Part shown: positions 53,144 through 62,096 of the stretch, in pieces
Layout of the letters: each line of letters starts with the position of its first letter
Position numbering within the stretch: position 1 is the stretch's first letter
NCBI RefSeq assembly: GCF_002836515.1
Contig: NZ_PJBC01000065.1
Coordinates: 186,001-250,000, forward strand
DNA from: Pseudomonas sp. Choline-02u-1
Lineage (GTDB): Bacteria > Pseudomonadota > Gammaproteobacteria > Pseudomonadales > Pseudomonadaceae
Reading direction: 5' to 3'
Length of the DNA stretch: 64,000 nucleotides
Position numbers and translations under genes: made by a program
Notes under the pieces: model-generated
What the model saw: only the letters and a program-made list of their open reading frames with translations
Databases searched by the model: none
Told to the model about the DNA's origin: nothing

Positions 53144-53222
53144 CAAAAGATCGCAGCCTTCGGCAGCTCCTACAGGGGAATGCATTCCAATTGTAGGAGC
53201 TGCCGAAGGCTGCGATCTTTTG
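53144..53222. repeat. REP inverted pair, family B
   Basis: CAAAAGATCGCAGCCTTCGG and complement flank GGGGAATGCATTCCAATT, between the convergent peptidase and pilT genes. Confidence 0.88.
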
Positions 53223-53232
53223 CTTCTGGCGG

Positions 53233-54267
53233 TTAAAAATTATCCGGTGTGCGCGCTTTCTCTCGCGCATGCTCGCGGCTGATCAAGCCTTTGGTCACCA
53301 GATCCTTCAGGCACATATCGAGTGTCTGCATTCCCAACGACCCGCCGGTCTGAATCGCCGAATACATCTGCGCCACCTTGTCCTCGCGGATCAGGTTACG
53401 AATCGCCGACGTCCCCAGCATGATCTCGTGCGCCGCCACCCGCCCACCGCCGATCTTCTTGATCAGCGTCTGCGAGACCACCGCCAGCAGCGACTCCGAC
53501 AACATCGAGCGCACCATAGACTTCTCATCGCCGGGAAACACGTCGACCACGCGGTCGATGGTCTTCGCCGCCGAGGTCGTGTGCAGCGTGCCGAACACCA
53601 GATGCCCGGTCTCGGCGGCGGTCAGCGCCAGGCGGATGGTTTCCAGATCACGCATCTCGCCAACCAGAATCACGTCCGGATCTTCACGCAGCGCCGAACG
53701 CAGCGCGGTGGCGAAACTGCGGGTATCGCGATGGACTTCGCGCTGATTGATCAGGCATTTGCGCGATTCGTGAACAAACTCGATGGGATCTTCAATGGTG
53801 AGGATGTGGTGATGGCGATGGGTGTTGAGGTAATCGATCATCGCCGCCAGCGTGGTCGATTTGCCGGAGCCGGTGGGCCCGGTGACCAACACCAGCCCGC
53901 GCGGCGCGTCGGTGATCTTGCGGAAAACATCGCCCATGGCGAGGTCTTCCATGCTCAGCACCTTCGACGGAATGGTGCGAAATACCGCGCCGGCGCCACG
54001 GTTCTGGTTGAACGCGTTGACCCGAAACCGCGCCACGCCGGGCACATCGAAGGAAAAATCCGTTTCCAGATTTTTCTCGAATTCGATGCGCTGGGTGTCG
54101 TTCATGATGTCGTAAATCAGATCGTGCACTTGCTTGTGATCCAGCGCCGGCAGATTGATCCGTCGCACGTCGCCATCGACACGGATCATCGGTGGCAGGC
54201 CGGCCGACAGGTGCAGGTCGGAAGCGCCCTGTTTGGCGCTGAAGGCCAGCAGTTCAGTGATATCCAT
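53233..54267 (-). CDS. pilT: Type IV pilus retraction ATPase PilT
   Basis: The 344-residue hexameric ATPase disassembles the pilus and drives twitching motility. Walker A is GPTGSGKS at 130-137, Walker B lies in DPDVILVGEMRDLET, and the PilT-specific AIRNLIRE motif is near the C terminus. Start ATG 54267 (MDITELLAFSAKQGASD) is the conserved N terminus. It is divergent from yggS, separated by 56 bases. Confidence 0.96.
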   Translation of the reverse strand: MDITELLAFSAKQGASDLHLSAGLPPMIRVDGDVRRINLPALDHKQVHDLIYDIMNDTQRIEFEKNLETDFSFDVPGVARFRVNAFNQNRGAGAVFRTIPSKVLSMEDLAMGDVFRKITDAPRGLVLVTGPTGSGKSTTLAAMIDYLNTHRHHHILTIEDPIEFVHESRKCLINQREVHRDTRSFATALRSALREDPDVILVGEMRDLETIRLALTAAETGHLVFGTLHTTSAAKTIDRVVDVFPGDEKSMVRSMLSESLLAVVSQTLIKKIGGGRVAAHEIMLGTSAIRNLIREDKVAQMYSAIQTGGSLGMQTLDMCLKDLVTKGLISREHAREKARTPDNF

Positions 54268-54323
54268 AGCGTCCCTCAATTCCAGTAGAATGCCGCGAAC
54301 CTACAGACCGCCGGCGCCTCTTG

Positions 54324-55010
54324 ATGTCCACCATAGCAGACAACATCCTTCAGGTTAGTTCGCGCATCCAGGCAGCGGCGAAAGCTGCGCACCGCGACGA
54401 AAACAGCATCCATTTGCTCGCCGTGAGCAAGACCAAACCCGCCCAGGCCCTGCGGGAAGCCTATGCGGCGGGCCTGCGCGACTTCGGCGAAAACTACTTG
54501 CAGGAAGCCTTGGGCAAACAGTTGGAGTTGGCCGACCTGCCCTTGATCTGGCACTTCATCGGCCCCATTCAATCGAACAAGACTCGCGCGATCGCCGAGC
54601 ATTTCGACTGGGTGCACTCCGTGGATCGCCTGAAGATTGCCCAACGCCTGTCCGAACAACGCCCGACTACGCTTGGGCCACTGAACATCTGCATTCAGGT
54701 CAACGTCAGCGGCGAAGCGAGCAAATCCGGCTGCACCCCGGCCGACCTGCCAGCACTGGCCGCGGCCATCAGCGCCTTGCCGCGGCTGAAACTGCGTGGG
54801 CTGATGGCGATTCCCGAGCCGACCGATGGTCGCGCCGAGCAGGATGCTGCATTCGCCACCGTTCAGCAGTTACAGGCCAGCCTCGACCTGCCGCTCGACA
54901 CACTTTCGATGGGCATGAGTCACGACCTCGAGTCGGCGATTGCCCAGGGCGCGACCTGGGTGCGGATCGGTACCGCACTGTTCGGCGCCAGAGATTATTC
55001 CCAGTCTTGA
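54324..55010 (+). CDS. yggS: PLP homeostasis protein YggS
   Basis: The 228-residue TIM-barrel protein binds pyridoxal phosphate through K36 in LLAVSKTKPA and keeps PLP pools balanced (COG0325). ATG 54324 was chosen over the preceding TTG. It is followed after 23 bases by proC and then yggT, the standard cluster in gammaproteobacteria. Confidence 0.94.
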   Translation: MSTIADNILQVSSRIQAAAKAAHRDENSIHLLAVSKTKPAQALREAYAAGLRDFGENYLQEALGKQLELADLPLIWHFIGPIQSNKTRAIAEHFDWVHSVDRLKIAQRLSEQRPTTLGPLNICIQVNVSGEASKSGCTPADLPALAAAISALPRLKLRGLMAIPEPTDGRAEQDAAFATVQQLQASLDLPLDTLSMGMSHDLESAIAQGATWVRIGTALFGARDYSQS

Positions 55011-55033
55011 ACGTTTCCAGATAAGGACCACAC

Positions 55034-55852
55034 ATGAGCAACACACGTATTGCGTTTATCGGTGCGGGCAACATGGCGGCCAGTCTGATTGGCGGCCTGC
55101 GCGCCAAGGGTCTGGAAGCGGCGCAGATCCGCGCCAGCGATCCGGGCGAAGACACCCGCGCCAGGGTCAGCGCTGAACACGGCATCGAGACCTTTGCTGA
55201 CAACGCCCAGGCCATCGAAGGCGTCGATGTCATCGTGCTGGCGGTCAAGCCACAGGCGATGAAAGCCGTGTGCGAGGCAATTCGCCCGAGCCTCAAGCCC
55301 AATCAACTGGTGGTGTCGATCGCCGCCGGCATCACCTGCGCGAGCATGACCGCCTGGCTGGGCGAGCAGCCGATCGTGCGCTGCATGCCCAACACCCCGG
55401 CGCTGCTGCGCCAAGGCGTCAGCGGTTTGTACGCGACCAGCGAAGTCACCGCCGAGCAGCGCCAGCAAGCCGAAGAGCTGCTGTCCGCCGTCGGCATCGC
55501 CCTGTGGCTGGACGAGGAGCAGCAACTGGACGCAGTCACCGCAGTGTCCGGCTCCGGCCCGGCGTACTTCTTCCTGCTGATCGAAGCGATGACCGCCGCC
55601 GGCGTCAAACTTGGCCTGCCAAAAGAGATCGCTGAGCAACTGACCGTGCAGACTGCTCTGGGCGCCGCGCACATGGCGGTGTCTAGCGATGTCGATGCAG
55701 CCGAACTGCGCCGCCGCGTGACCTCGCCAAACGGCACCACGGAAGCTGCGATCAAATCATTCCAGGCTGGCGGCTTCGAAGCGCTGGTTGAAACCGCACT
55801 CGGCGCCGCCGCGCACCGCTCGGCCGAAATGGCCGAACAACTGGGCAAATAA
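55034..55852 (+). CDS. proC: Pyrroline-5-carboxylate reductase
   Basis: The 272-residue NAD(P)H-dependent enzyme makes proline from pyrroline-5-carboxylate. The nucleotide-binding motif is FIGAGNMAASLIGG at the N terminus and VSGSGPAYFFLLIEA is the substrate-site signature. ATG 55034 follows AAGGAC. It ends 10 bases before yggT. Confidence 0.95.
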   Translation: MSNTRIAFIGAGNMAASLIGGLRAKGLEAAQIRASDPGEDTRARVSAEHGIETFADNAQAIEGVDVIVLAVKPQAMKAVCEAIRPSLKPNQLVVSIAAGITCASMTAWLGEQPIVRCMPNTPALLRQGVSGLYATSEVTAEQRQQAEELLSAVGIALWLDEEQQLDAVTAVSGSGPAYFFLLIEAMTAAGVKLGLPKEIAEQLTVQTALGAAHMAVSSDVDAAELRRRVTSPNGTTEAAIKSFQAGGFEALVETALGAAAHRSAEMAEQLGK

Positions 55853-55862
55853 GGAGCCTTTC

Positions 55863-56453
55863 ATGATCGGATTGAACACCGCAGCGGTTTACGTGCTGCA
55901 AACCCTCGGCAGCCTGTACCTGCTGATCGTGCTGCTGCGCTTCGTCCTGCAACTGGTGCGGGCGAACTTCTACAACCCGCTGTGCCAGTTCGTGGTCAAG
56001 GCTACCCAACCACTGCTCAAACCGCTGCGCCGGATCATCCCGAGCCTGTTCGGCCTCGATATGTCGTCGCTGGTACTGGCAATCCTGGTGCAGCTGCTGC
56101 TGATGGCGCTGACCCTGCTGCTGACCTACGGCACCACCGGTAACCCGCTGCAACTGTTGATCTGGTCGCTGATTGGCGTGACCGCGCTGTTCCTGAAGAT
56201 CTTCTTCTTCGCCCTGATCATCAGCGTGATCCTCTCGTGGGTCGCACCGGGCAGCCACAATCCGGGCGCTGAGCTGGTCAACCAGATCTGCGAGCCGGCA
56301 CTGGCCCCGTTCCGCCGCTTCCTGCCGAATCTGGGCGGTCTGGACCTGTCGCCGATCTTCGCCTTCCTCGCACTGAAATTGATCGACATGCTGGTGATCA
56401 ACAATCTGGCGGCGATGACGATGATGCCGGAGATTCTGCGTTTGCTGATGTAA
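55863..56453 (+). CDS. yggT: YggT-family membrane protein
   Basis: The 196-residue protein contains two YGGT repeats (TLGSLYLLIVLLRFVLQLV and FFFALIISVILSWVAPG), each with two membrane helices. Family members are linked to cell division and osmotic stress, but the mechanism is unclear. ATG 55863 follows AAGGAG by 6 bases. Downstream lies a REP pair and metX. Confidence 0.92.
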   Translation: MIGLNTAAVYVLQTLGSLYLLIVLLRFVLQLVRANFYNPLCQFVVKATQPLLKPLRRIIPSLFGLDMSSLVLAILVQLLLMALTLLLTYGTTGNPLQLLIWSLIGVTALFLKIFFFALIISVILSWVAPGSHNPGAELVNQICEPALAPFRRFLPNLGGLDLSPIFAFLALKLIDMLVINNLAAMTMMPEILRLLM

Positions 56454-56488
56454 GCCTGCGCGTTCGGTCTGACTGACCGAGTCGCCTT

Positions 56489-56555
56489 TTTCGCGAGCAG
56501 GCCCGCTCCCACAGGGGATTGCATTTCTCTGTGGGAGCGAGCCTGCTTGCGAATG
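56489..56555. repeat. REP inverted pair, family A
   Basis: Opposed arms TTCGCGAGCAGGCCCGCTCC and GGGAGCGAGCCTGCTTGCGA between yggT and metX, about 100 bases before metX. Confidence 0.86.
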
Positions 56556-56655
56556 GCCGCCACGTTCAAGAGTGAACACACCGGGCCCTATCGTTGCTTG
56601 CCGCTAACCCCACCGGTCTTTAGACTTACGCCTCATTTCAACGAGAGCAGGGTCG

Positions 56656-57795
56656 ATGCCAACTGCCTTTCCCCCCGATTCTGTTGGTCTGGTGACACCA
56701 CAAACCGCGCACTTCAGCGATCCGCTGGCGCTGGCCTGTGGCCGTTCGCTGGCCGCTTATGACCTGATCTACGAAACCTACGGCACGCTGAACGCCCAGG
56801 CGAGCAACGCCGTGCTGATCTGCCACGCGCTGTCCGGTCACCACCACGCTGCCGGTTATCACAGCGTCGACGACCGCAAGCCCGGTTGGTGGGACAGCTG
56901 CATCGGGCCCGGCAAGCCGATCGACACCAACAAGTTCTTCGTGGTCAGCCTGAACAACCTCGGCGGCTGCAATGGCTCCACCGGCCCGAGCAGCACCAAC
57001 CCGGAAACCGGCAAGCCGTTCGGCGCCGACTTCCCGGTGCTTACCGTTGAAGACTGGGTGCACAGCCAGGCGCGCCTTGCTGACATGCTCGGTATCGGCC
57101 AGTGGGCTGCGGTAATTGGCGGCAGCCTCGGCGGCATGCAGGCCCTGCAATGGACCATCACCTACCCGGATCGGGTGCGGCACTGCCTGGCGATCGCCTC
57201 GGCACCTAAATTGTCGGCGCAGAACATCGCCTTCAACGAAGTCGCGCGCCAGGCGATCCTCACCGATCCGGAATTCCACGGCGGTTCGTTCCAGGAAGCG
57301 GGCGTGATCCCAAAGCGCGGGCTGATGCTGGCGCGCATGGTCGGGCACATCACCTATCTTTCCGACGACTCCATGGGTGAGAAATTCGGCCGTGGCCTGA
57401 AGAGCGAAAAGCTCAACTACGACTTCCACAGTGTCGAGTTCCAAGTCGAAAGTTACCTGCGTTACCAGGGCGAAGAGTTCTCCGGACGCTTCGATGCCAA
57501 CACCTATCTGTTAATGACCAAAGCACTGGATTACTTCGATCCGGCGGCGAACTTCGACGATGATCTGGCGAAAACCTTCGAAAATGCCACAGCCAAGTTC
57601 TGTGTGATGTCATTCACCACCGACTGGCGCTTCTCCCCGGCGCGCTCGCGGGAGCTGGTGGATGCGCTGATGGCCGCGCGCAAGGACGTCAGTTATCTGG
57701 AGATCGACGCGCCGCAGGGCCACGACGCCTTCCTGATTCCGATCCCGCGTTATTTGCAGGCGTTCGGCAATTACATGAACCGCATTTCGTTGTGA
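56656..57795 (+). CDS. metX: Homoserine O-acyltransferase (MetX)
   Basis: The 379-residue alpha/beta-hydrolase-fold enzyme activates homoserine for methionine synthesis. The nucleophile is S157 in GGSLGGMQALQW, and the C-terminal DAPQGHDAFLI has the catalytic His. In Pseudomonas the acyl donor is reported to be succinyl-CoA although the fold is that of acetyltransferases. metW starts 7 bases later. Confidence 0.95.
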   Translation: MPTAFPPDSVGLVTPQTAHFSDPLALACGRSLAAYDLIYETYGTLNAQASNAVLICHALSGHHHAAGYHSVDDRKPGWWDSCIGPGKPIDTNKFFVVSLNNLGGCNGSTGPSSTNPETGKPFGADFPVLTVEDWVHSQARLADMLGIGQWAAVIGGSLGGMQALQWTITYPDRVRHCLAIASAPKLSAQNIAFNEVARQAILTDPEFHGGSFQEAGVIPKRGLMLARMVGHITYLSDDSMGEKFGRGLKSEKLNYDFHSVEFQVESYLRYQGEEFSGRFDANTYLLMTKALDYFDPAANFDDDLAKTFENATAKFCVMSFTTDWRFSPARSRELVDALMAARKDVSYLEIDAPQGHDAFLIPIPRYLQAFGNYMNRISL

Positions 57796-57802
57796 GAAAG
57801 CC

Positions 57803-58423
57803 ATGAGAGCTGATCTGGAAATCATCCAGGAATGGATCCCCGCCGGCAGCCGCGTCCTCGACCTCGGTTGCGGTAACGGCGAGCTGCTGAGCTGGCTGCG
57901 CGACAACAAGAACGTTACCGGTTATGGCCTGGAAAACGACGCCGAGAACATCGCCGAGTGCGTGGCCAAGGGCATCAACGTCATCGAGCAGGACCTGGAC
58001 AAAGGCCTGGGTAACTTTGCCAGCAACAGTTTCGACATCGTTGTCATGACTCAAGCTCTGCAAGCGGTGCATTACCCAGACAAGATCCTTGATGAAATGC
58101 TCCGTGTCGGTCGCCAGTGCATCATTACCTTCCCCAACTTCGGCCACTGGCGCTGCCGCTGGTACCTGGCGAGCAAGGGCCGCATGCCGGTGTCGGAATT
58201 CCTGCCGTACACCTGGTACAACACGCCGAACATTCACTTCTGCACCTTCGAGGATTTCGAAGAACTGTGTCGCGAACGTGATGCCAAGGTCATTGATCGG
58301 CTTGCCGTGGATCAACAGCACCGCCACGGGTGGGCCAGTAAGCTATGGCCTAATCTGTTAGGTGAAATCGGTATCTACCGCGTCAGCAGCCCGCAGTTGG
58401 CGGACCACAAAGTCGCGGTCTGA
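57803..58423 (+). CDS. metW: Methionine biosynthesis protein MetW
   Basis: The 206-residue protein has a class-I SAM-binding fold with VLDLGCGNGELLSWL near residue 18. It is always paired with metX in this lineage and is needed for full methionine synthesis; its exact reaction is not settled. ATG 57803 is 7 bases after the metX stop. Confidence 0.94.
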   Translation: MRADLEIIQEWIPAGSRVLDLGCGNGELLSWLRDNKNVTGYGLENDAENIAECVAKGINVIEQDLDKGLGNFASNSFDIVVMTQALQAVHYPDKILDEMLRVGRQCIITFPNFGHWRCRWYLASKGRMPVSEFLPYTWYNTPNIHFCTFEDFEELCRERDAKVIDRLAVDQQHRHGWASKLWPNLLGEIGIYRVSSPQLADHKVAV

Positions 58424-58449
58424 GCCGAGCCATTTCGAGGAGCACGAAC

Positions 58450-58884
58450 ATGAGTCGTTTAGCGTTGTTGTTACTCACCGCCTGCCTGAGCGCCAGCGCC
58501 ATGGCGGCGGACGTCATCAAAGGTGAGCGCAAGGAAACCTTCGGCGACATCACGGTGCACTACAACACTTTCAACTCGACGTTCCTGCAACCGGACATCG
58601 CCAAGGCTGCCGAGCTGATTCGCAGCAAGAACCAGGGCGTAATCAACGTCTCGGTGGTCAAGGACGGCAAACCGGTGATCGCCAGCGTCACCGGCACGAT
58701 CAAGGACCTGACCAGCAACAGCGTGCCGCTGACATTCCGCCAGGTCACCGAACAGGGCGCGATCTACTACATCGCCCAGTACCCGGTGCCGCAGCAGGAA
58801 ACCCGCACCTTTGAAATCAAGGTGCAGAATGGCGACAAGATCAACACCCTCAATTTCAACCAAGAACTCTTTCCCGGCGAATGA
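58450..58884 (+). CDS. DUF4426 periplasmic protein
   Basis: The 144-residue product has a signal peptide (MSRLALLLLTACLSASAMA) and a beta-rich DUF4426 domain. Function unknown, but its place between metW and rdgB is conserved in Pseudomonas. The stop overlaps the rdgB start as ATGA. Confidence 0.9.
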   Translation: MSRLALLLLTACLSASAMAADVIKGERKETFGDITVHYNTFNSTFLQPDIAKAAELIRSKNQGVINVSVVKDGKPVIASVTGTIKDLTSNSVPLTFRQVTEQGAIYYIAQYPVPQQETRTFEIKVQNGDKINTLNFNQELFPGE

Positions 58885-59477
58885 TGAACATCAAGCAGCT
58901 CGTACTGGCCAGCCATAACGCCGGCAAACTCAAAGAACTCCAGGCCATGCTCGGCGACTCGGTGCAACTGCGCTCGATTGGCGAATGGAGCAAGGTCGAG
59001 CCGGAAGAGACCGGCCTGTCGTTCGTCGAGAACGCGATTCTCAAGGCTCGCAACGCCGCACGCATTTCCGGGCTGCCGGCACTGGCCGACGATTCCGGGC
59101 TGGCGGTGGATTTTCTTGGCGGCGCCCCGGGCATCTACTCGGCGCGTTACGCCGACGGCCAGGGCGACGCGGCGAACAACGCCAAATTGCTTGATGCGCT
59201 GAAGGACGTGCCAGAAGCCGAGCGCGGCGCGCAGTTCGTCTGCGTATTGGCACTGGTGCGCCACGCTGACGATCCGTTGCCGATTCTCTGCGAAGGCCTG
59301 TGGCACGGGCGCATCCTCACCTCTGCCAGCGGCGAACACGGTTTCGGTTACGACCCGCTGTTCTGGGTGCCTGAGCGCGATTGCTCCAGCGCTGAACTGA
59401 GCCCGGCCGACAAGAACCGGATCAGCCACCGCGCCCGTGCAATGGATCTGCTGCGCCAGCGTCTGGGCTTGCAATGA
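58881..59477 (+). CDS. rdgB: XTP/dITP pyrophosphatase
   Basis: The 198-residue HAM1-like enzyme hydrolyses non-canonical purine triphosphates to avoid mutagenic insertion. Motifs: LASHNAGKLKELQAML, FVENAILKARNAA, DDSGLAVDFLGG and GFGYDPLFWVP. Start ATG 58881 overlaps the DUF4426 stop; a second ATG follows directly and could also be used. The stop overlaps hemW (ATGA). Confidence 0.94.
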   Translation: MMNIKQLVLASHNAGKLKELQAMLGDSVQLRSIGEWSKVEPEETGLSFVENAILKARNAARISGLPALADDSGLAVDFLGGAPGIYSARYADGQGDAANNAKLLDALKDVPEAERGAQFVCVLALVRHADDPLPILCEGLWHGRILTSASGEHGFGYDPLFWVPERDCSSAELSPADKNRISHRARAMDLLRQRLGLQ

Positions 59478-60679
59478 CCACTGATTCTTCCGCGTCGTCG
59501 CTGATCATCGGCGGCGCCGCGTCCTCGCCTCGGGCACCGCTGCCAACCCTGCCGCCCCTGACGCTGTATATCCACATCCCGTGGTGTGTGCGCAAATGCC
59601 CCTATTGTGATTTCAACTCGCACACCGCCAGCCCCGTGCTGCCGGAGCAGGAGTACGTCGACGCATTGCTGGCCGATCTCGATCAGGATCTGCATGCGGT
59701 GTATGGCCGAGAGCTGACTTCGATTTTCTTCGGTGGCGGGACGCCGAGCCTGTTCAGCGCCGAAGCCCTCGGGCGTTTGTTGAAGGGTGTCGAGCAACGC
59801 ATCCCGTTCGCTGACGATATCGAAATCACCCTTGAGGCGAATCCGGGCACCTTCGAGCAAGAGAAGTTTGTCGCTTATCGCAAGCTGGGTATCAATCGGC
59901 TGTCGATCGGCATCCAGAGCTTTCAGCAGGAAAAGCTTGAAGCCCTCGGACGCATCCACAACGGTGACGAAGCCGTGCGTGCCGCAGGCATGGCGCGGCA
60001 GGCCGGGTTCGATAACTTCAATCTCGACCTGATGCACGGTTTGCCCGATCAGTCGCTGGACGACGCCTTGAGCGACCTGCGTCAGGCCATCGCGCTGAAG
60101 CCGACGCACATTTCCTGGTATCAGCTGACGCTGGAGCCGAACACGGTGTTCTGGAACCAGCCGCCGGTGCTGCCGGAGGACGACACGTTGTGGGACATTC
60201 AGGAAGCCGGCCAAGCGCTGCTGGCCGAGCACGGTTACACGCAATACGAAGTGTCGGCGTATGCCCAGGCCGGACGGCCGGCGCGGCATAACCTCAATTA
60301 CTGGAGCTTCGGCGATTTCATCGGCATCGGCGCCGGCGCCCATGGCAAGTTGAGCCACCCGGACGGGCGCATCGTGCGCACATGGAAAACCCGACTGCCC
60401 AAGGATTATCTGAACCCGGCAAAGCGCTTTCAGGCGGGCGAGAAATACCTGAGCAATGAGGAAATGCCGTTCGAATTCCTGATGAACGCCCTGCGCCTGA
60501 CTGCCGGCGTCGAATCGCGCCTGTATCCGGAACGCACCGGCCTGTCGCTGGACACGCTTGCCGAAGGCCGGCGCGAGGCCGAACAAAGCGGCCTGATGCA
60601 GGTCGAACCGTCACGCCTGGCGACGACCGAACGCGGCCAGCTGTTCCTCAACGATTTGCTGCAACAATTTCTGAACTGA
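59474..60679 (+). CDS. hemW: Radical SAM heme chaperone HemW
   Basis: The 401-residue protein has the radical-SAM cluster motif with C38, C42 and C45 (CVRKCPYC), followed by the FFGGGTPS and EANPGT signatures of HemW. It is a heme chaperone, not a coproporphyrinogen oxidase, despite older names. ATG 59474 overlaps the rdgB stop, so metX-metW-DUF4426-rdgB-hemW form one operon. Confidence 0.94.
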   Translation: MTTDSSASSLIIGGAASSPRAPLPTLPPLTLYIHIPWCVRKCPYCDFNSHTASPVLPEQEYVDALLADLDQDLHAVYGRELTSIFFGGGTPSLFSAEALGRLLKGVEQRIPFADDIEITLEANPGTFEQEKFVAYRKLGINRLSIGIQSFQQEKLEALGRIHNGDEAVRAAGMARQAGFDNFNLDLMHGLPDQSLDDALSDLRQAIALKPTHISWYQLTLEPNTVFWNQPPVLPEDDTLWDIQEAGQALLAEHGYTQYEVSAYAQAGRPARHNLNYWSFGDFIGIGAGAHGKLSHPDGRIVRTWKTRLPKDYLNPAKRFQAGEKYLSNEEMPFEFLMNALRLTAGVESRLYPERTGLSLDTLAEGRREAEQSGLMQVEPSRLATTERGQLFLNDLLQQFLN

Positions 60680-60701
60680 CTTCAGCTCAAAGGGAAAACG
60701 C

Positions 60702-61025
60702 ATGGATTTGATACTCGACCTGCTGGCCACCGTCTCCCGCTGGAGCCGCAGCAATCTCTCGGAAATCGCTCTGGCGCTGATCGGTTGCCTGCTGGTGCTG
60801 TTCGGCGCTGACTTCAAAGGCTGGGTCGAGCAACGCCTGGGCAGCATCGCCGGCGCCCTGCGCGTGCCCCTGATGGCCCTGCTGTGCCTGATCGGCAGCG
60901 GCGCGGCGCTGATCTACGCCACACCGTGGGTGATCAAAGGCTTGAGCCAGTTCAACAACTACAGCCTGGCGCCGGTGTTGCTGGTGGTGCTGGTGTTGAT
61001 CGGCGTGGTTGCTGATCGCCGCTAA
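60702..61025 (+). CDS. DUF3392 membrane protein
   Basis: The 107-residue product has three hydrophobic segments (IALALIGCLLVLFGADF, PLMALLCLIGSGAALIY, YSLAPVLLVVLVLIGVV). It matches DUF3392, a proteobacterial family of unknown role. It begins 22 bases after hemW with AAGGGAAA upstream and may belong to the same operon. Confidence 0.88.
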   Translation: MDLILDLLATVSRWSRSNLSEIALALIGCLLVLFGADFKGWVEQRLGSIAGALRVPLMALLCLIGSGAALIYATPWVIKGLSQFNNYSLAPVLLVVLVLIGVVADRR

Positions 61026-61041
61026 CCTGTCAGCCGCTTGT

Positions 61042-61072
61042 GATCGCTCCCATGCTGCGCGTGGGGACGATC
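61042..61072. repeat. Degenerate family-C REP hairpin
   Basis: GATCGCTCCCATG and CGTGGGGACGATC are imperfect complements around CTGCG, a decayed copy of the hairpin at 34608-34638. It lies in the 71-base gap between the DUF3392 gene and kptA. Confidence 0.75.
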
Positions 61073-61096
61073 AGCTTGGCTCATTCAAGGAAGAAC

Positions 61097-61645
61097 ATGA
61101 GTAAAAAACTGCTGGATGAAACGAGCAAATTTCTCAGCTACGTACTGCGCCACGAGCCTCAGACGATTGGTCTGACGCTGGATTCGCAAGGCTGGGCAGA
61201 TATCAATTCACTGATCAGTGGCGCAGCGCGTGACGGACGTACACTCGATCGCGTTTTGATTGAAGCTGTGGTGGCGAGTAGCGACAAGAAGCGTTTCTCG
61301 ATTTCCGCTGACGGCTTGTGCATCCGCGCTGTTCAGGGCCACTCGACGAAAACGGTCGAGCTGCAATTGGCAGAAAAGAACCCGCCGCAATCGCTATATC
61401 ACGGTACGGCGAAGCGTTTTCTTGAATCGATTAATGAACAAGGTTTGATTCCTGGTTCACGCCACCATGTGCATCTCTCTGAAGAACTCGCCACTGCCAC
61501 TGCCGTAGGGCAACGCTACGGCAGCGTAGTGGTACTCGCAGTCGCGGCGCAGCAGATGCAGGAAGAAGGCTTCAAGTTCTATCAGGCCGAAAACGGCGTG
61601 TGGCTGACGGAACTCGTACCTGTGCGTTTCCTGACAACTCTGTAA
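61097..61645 (+). CDS. kptA: RNA 2'-phosphotransferase, Tpt1/KptA family
   Basis: The 182-residue enzyme transfers an internal RNA 2'-phosphate to NAD+. Family residues are present: R18-H19 in LSYVLRHEP, R66 in KKRFSIS, R77 and H82 in IRAVQGHS, H102-G-T in LYHGT, and R122 in SRHHVHLS. In fungi it finishes tRNA splicing; its bacterial role is not known, since bacteria lack that splicing pathway. Start ATG 61097 follows AAGGAAG. The gene stands alone between the DUF3392 gene and a REP-rich gap, and its codon use is less GC-rich than its neighbours. Confidence 0.9.
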   Translation: MSKKLLDETSKFLSYVLRHEPQTIGLTLDSQGWADINSLISGAARDGRTLDRVLIEAVVASSDKKRFSISADGLCIRAVQGHSTKTVELQLAEKNPPQSLYHGTAKRFLESINEQGLIPGSRHHVHLSEELATATAVGQRYGSVVVLAVAAQQMQEEGFKFYQAENGVWLTELVPVRFLTTL

Positions 61646-61666
61646 ATCCCGAATACTCAAAACAAC

Positions 61667-61755
61667 TGTAGAGTGAGCCTGCTCGCGATGAAGGTTTGAC
61701 ATTCAACATCCACGCCGGTTGACAGTCCCTCTTCGCGAGCAAGCCCGCTCCCCCA
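61667..61755. repeat. REP inverted pair, family A, degenerate
   Basis: GTAGAGTGAGCCTGCTCGCG and CTTCGCGAGCAAGCCCGCTC are opposed around a 50-base spacer, just after kptA. Confidence 0.75.
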
Positions 61756-61767
61756 ATGGGACTTGGT

Positions 61768-61920
61768 TCAATGGCTCTTCGATAAGCGGCTCTGCGCCTG
61801 AAGGATCGCCTTGAGGCCAACAGAATCCTTGCAGCCCAGCGCTATCGCTTTATCGAAGTCTTCGATATTGCCGATGTCGCGTCGATCGCTGCTGTCTCCA
61901 CGAGTCAACGCCAGTGGCTT
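61768..61920 (-). pseudogene. Short open-frame remnant, possible gene fragment
   Basis: On the minus strand 50 codons are open and end in TGA (61768-61770), giving a protein-like tail: DRRDIGNIEDFDKAIALGC, then KDSVGLKAILQAQSRLSKSH. No ATG start or good ribosome site precedes it, and a stop lies directly upstream. It may be the decayed 3' end of a lost gene or chance. It fills the centre of the 466-base gap between kptA and trmB; apart from two REP pairs nothing else is seen there. Confidence 0.3.
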
Positions 61921-62002
61921 TCAAGATTTGTCTTCCTTAACAAATGGGGGGCGAGAAGCTTACGGCGGGTCACGGCCAAACTTGAGCAAAACCCGAAAAC
62001 AA

Positions 62003-62096
62003 CTGTGGGAGCGGGCTTGCTCGTGAAAGCGGTAAATCATTCAACATTGATGTTGTCTGACACGACGCATTCGCGAGCAAGCCCGCTCCCACAGTG
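62003..62096. repeat. REP inverted pair, family A
   Basis: Opposed canonical arms (about 62003-62026 and 62069-62096) close to the 3' end of trmB. Confidence 0.87.
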
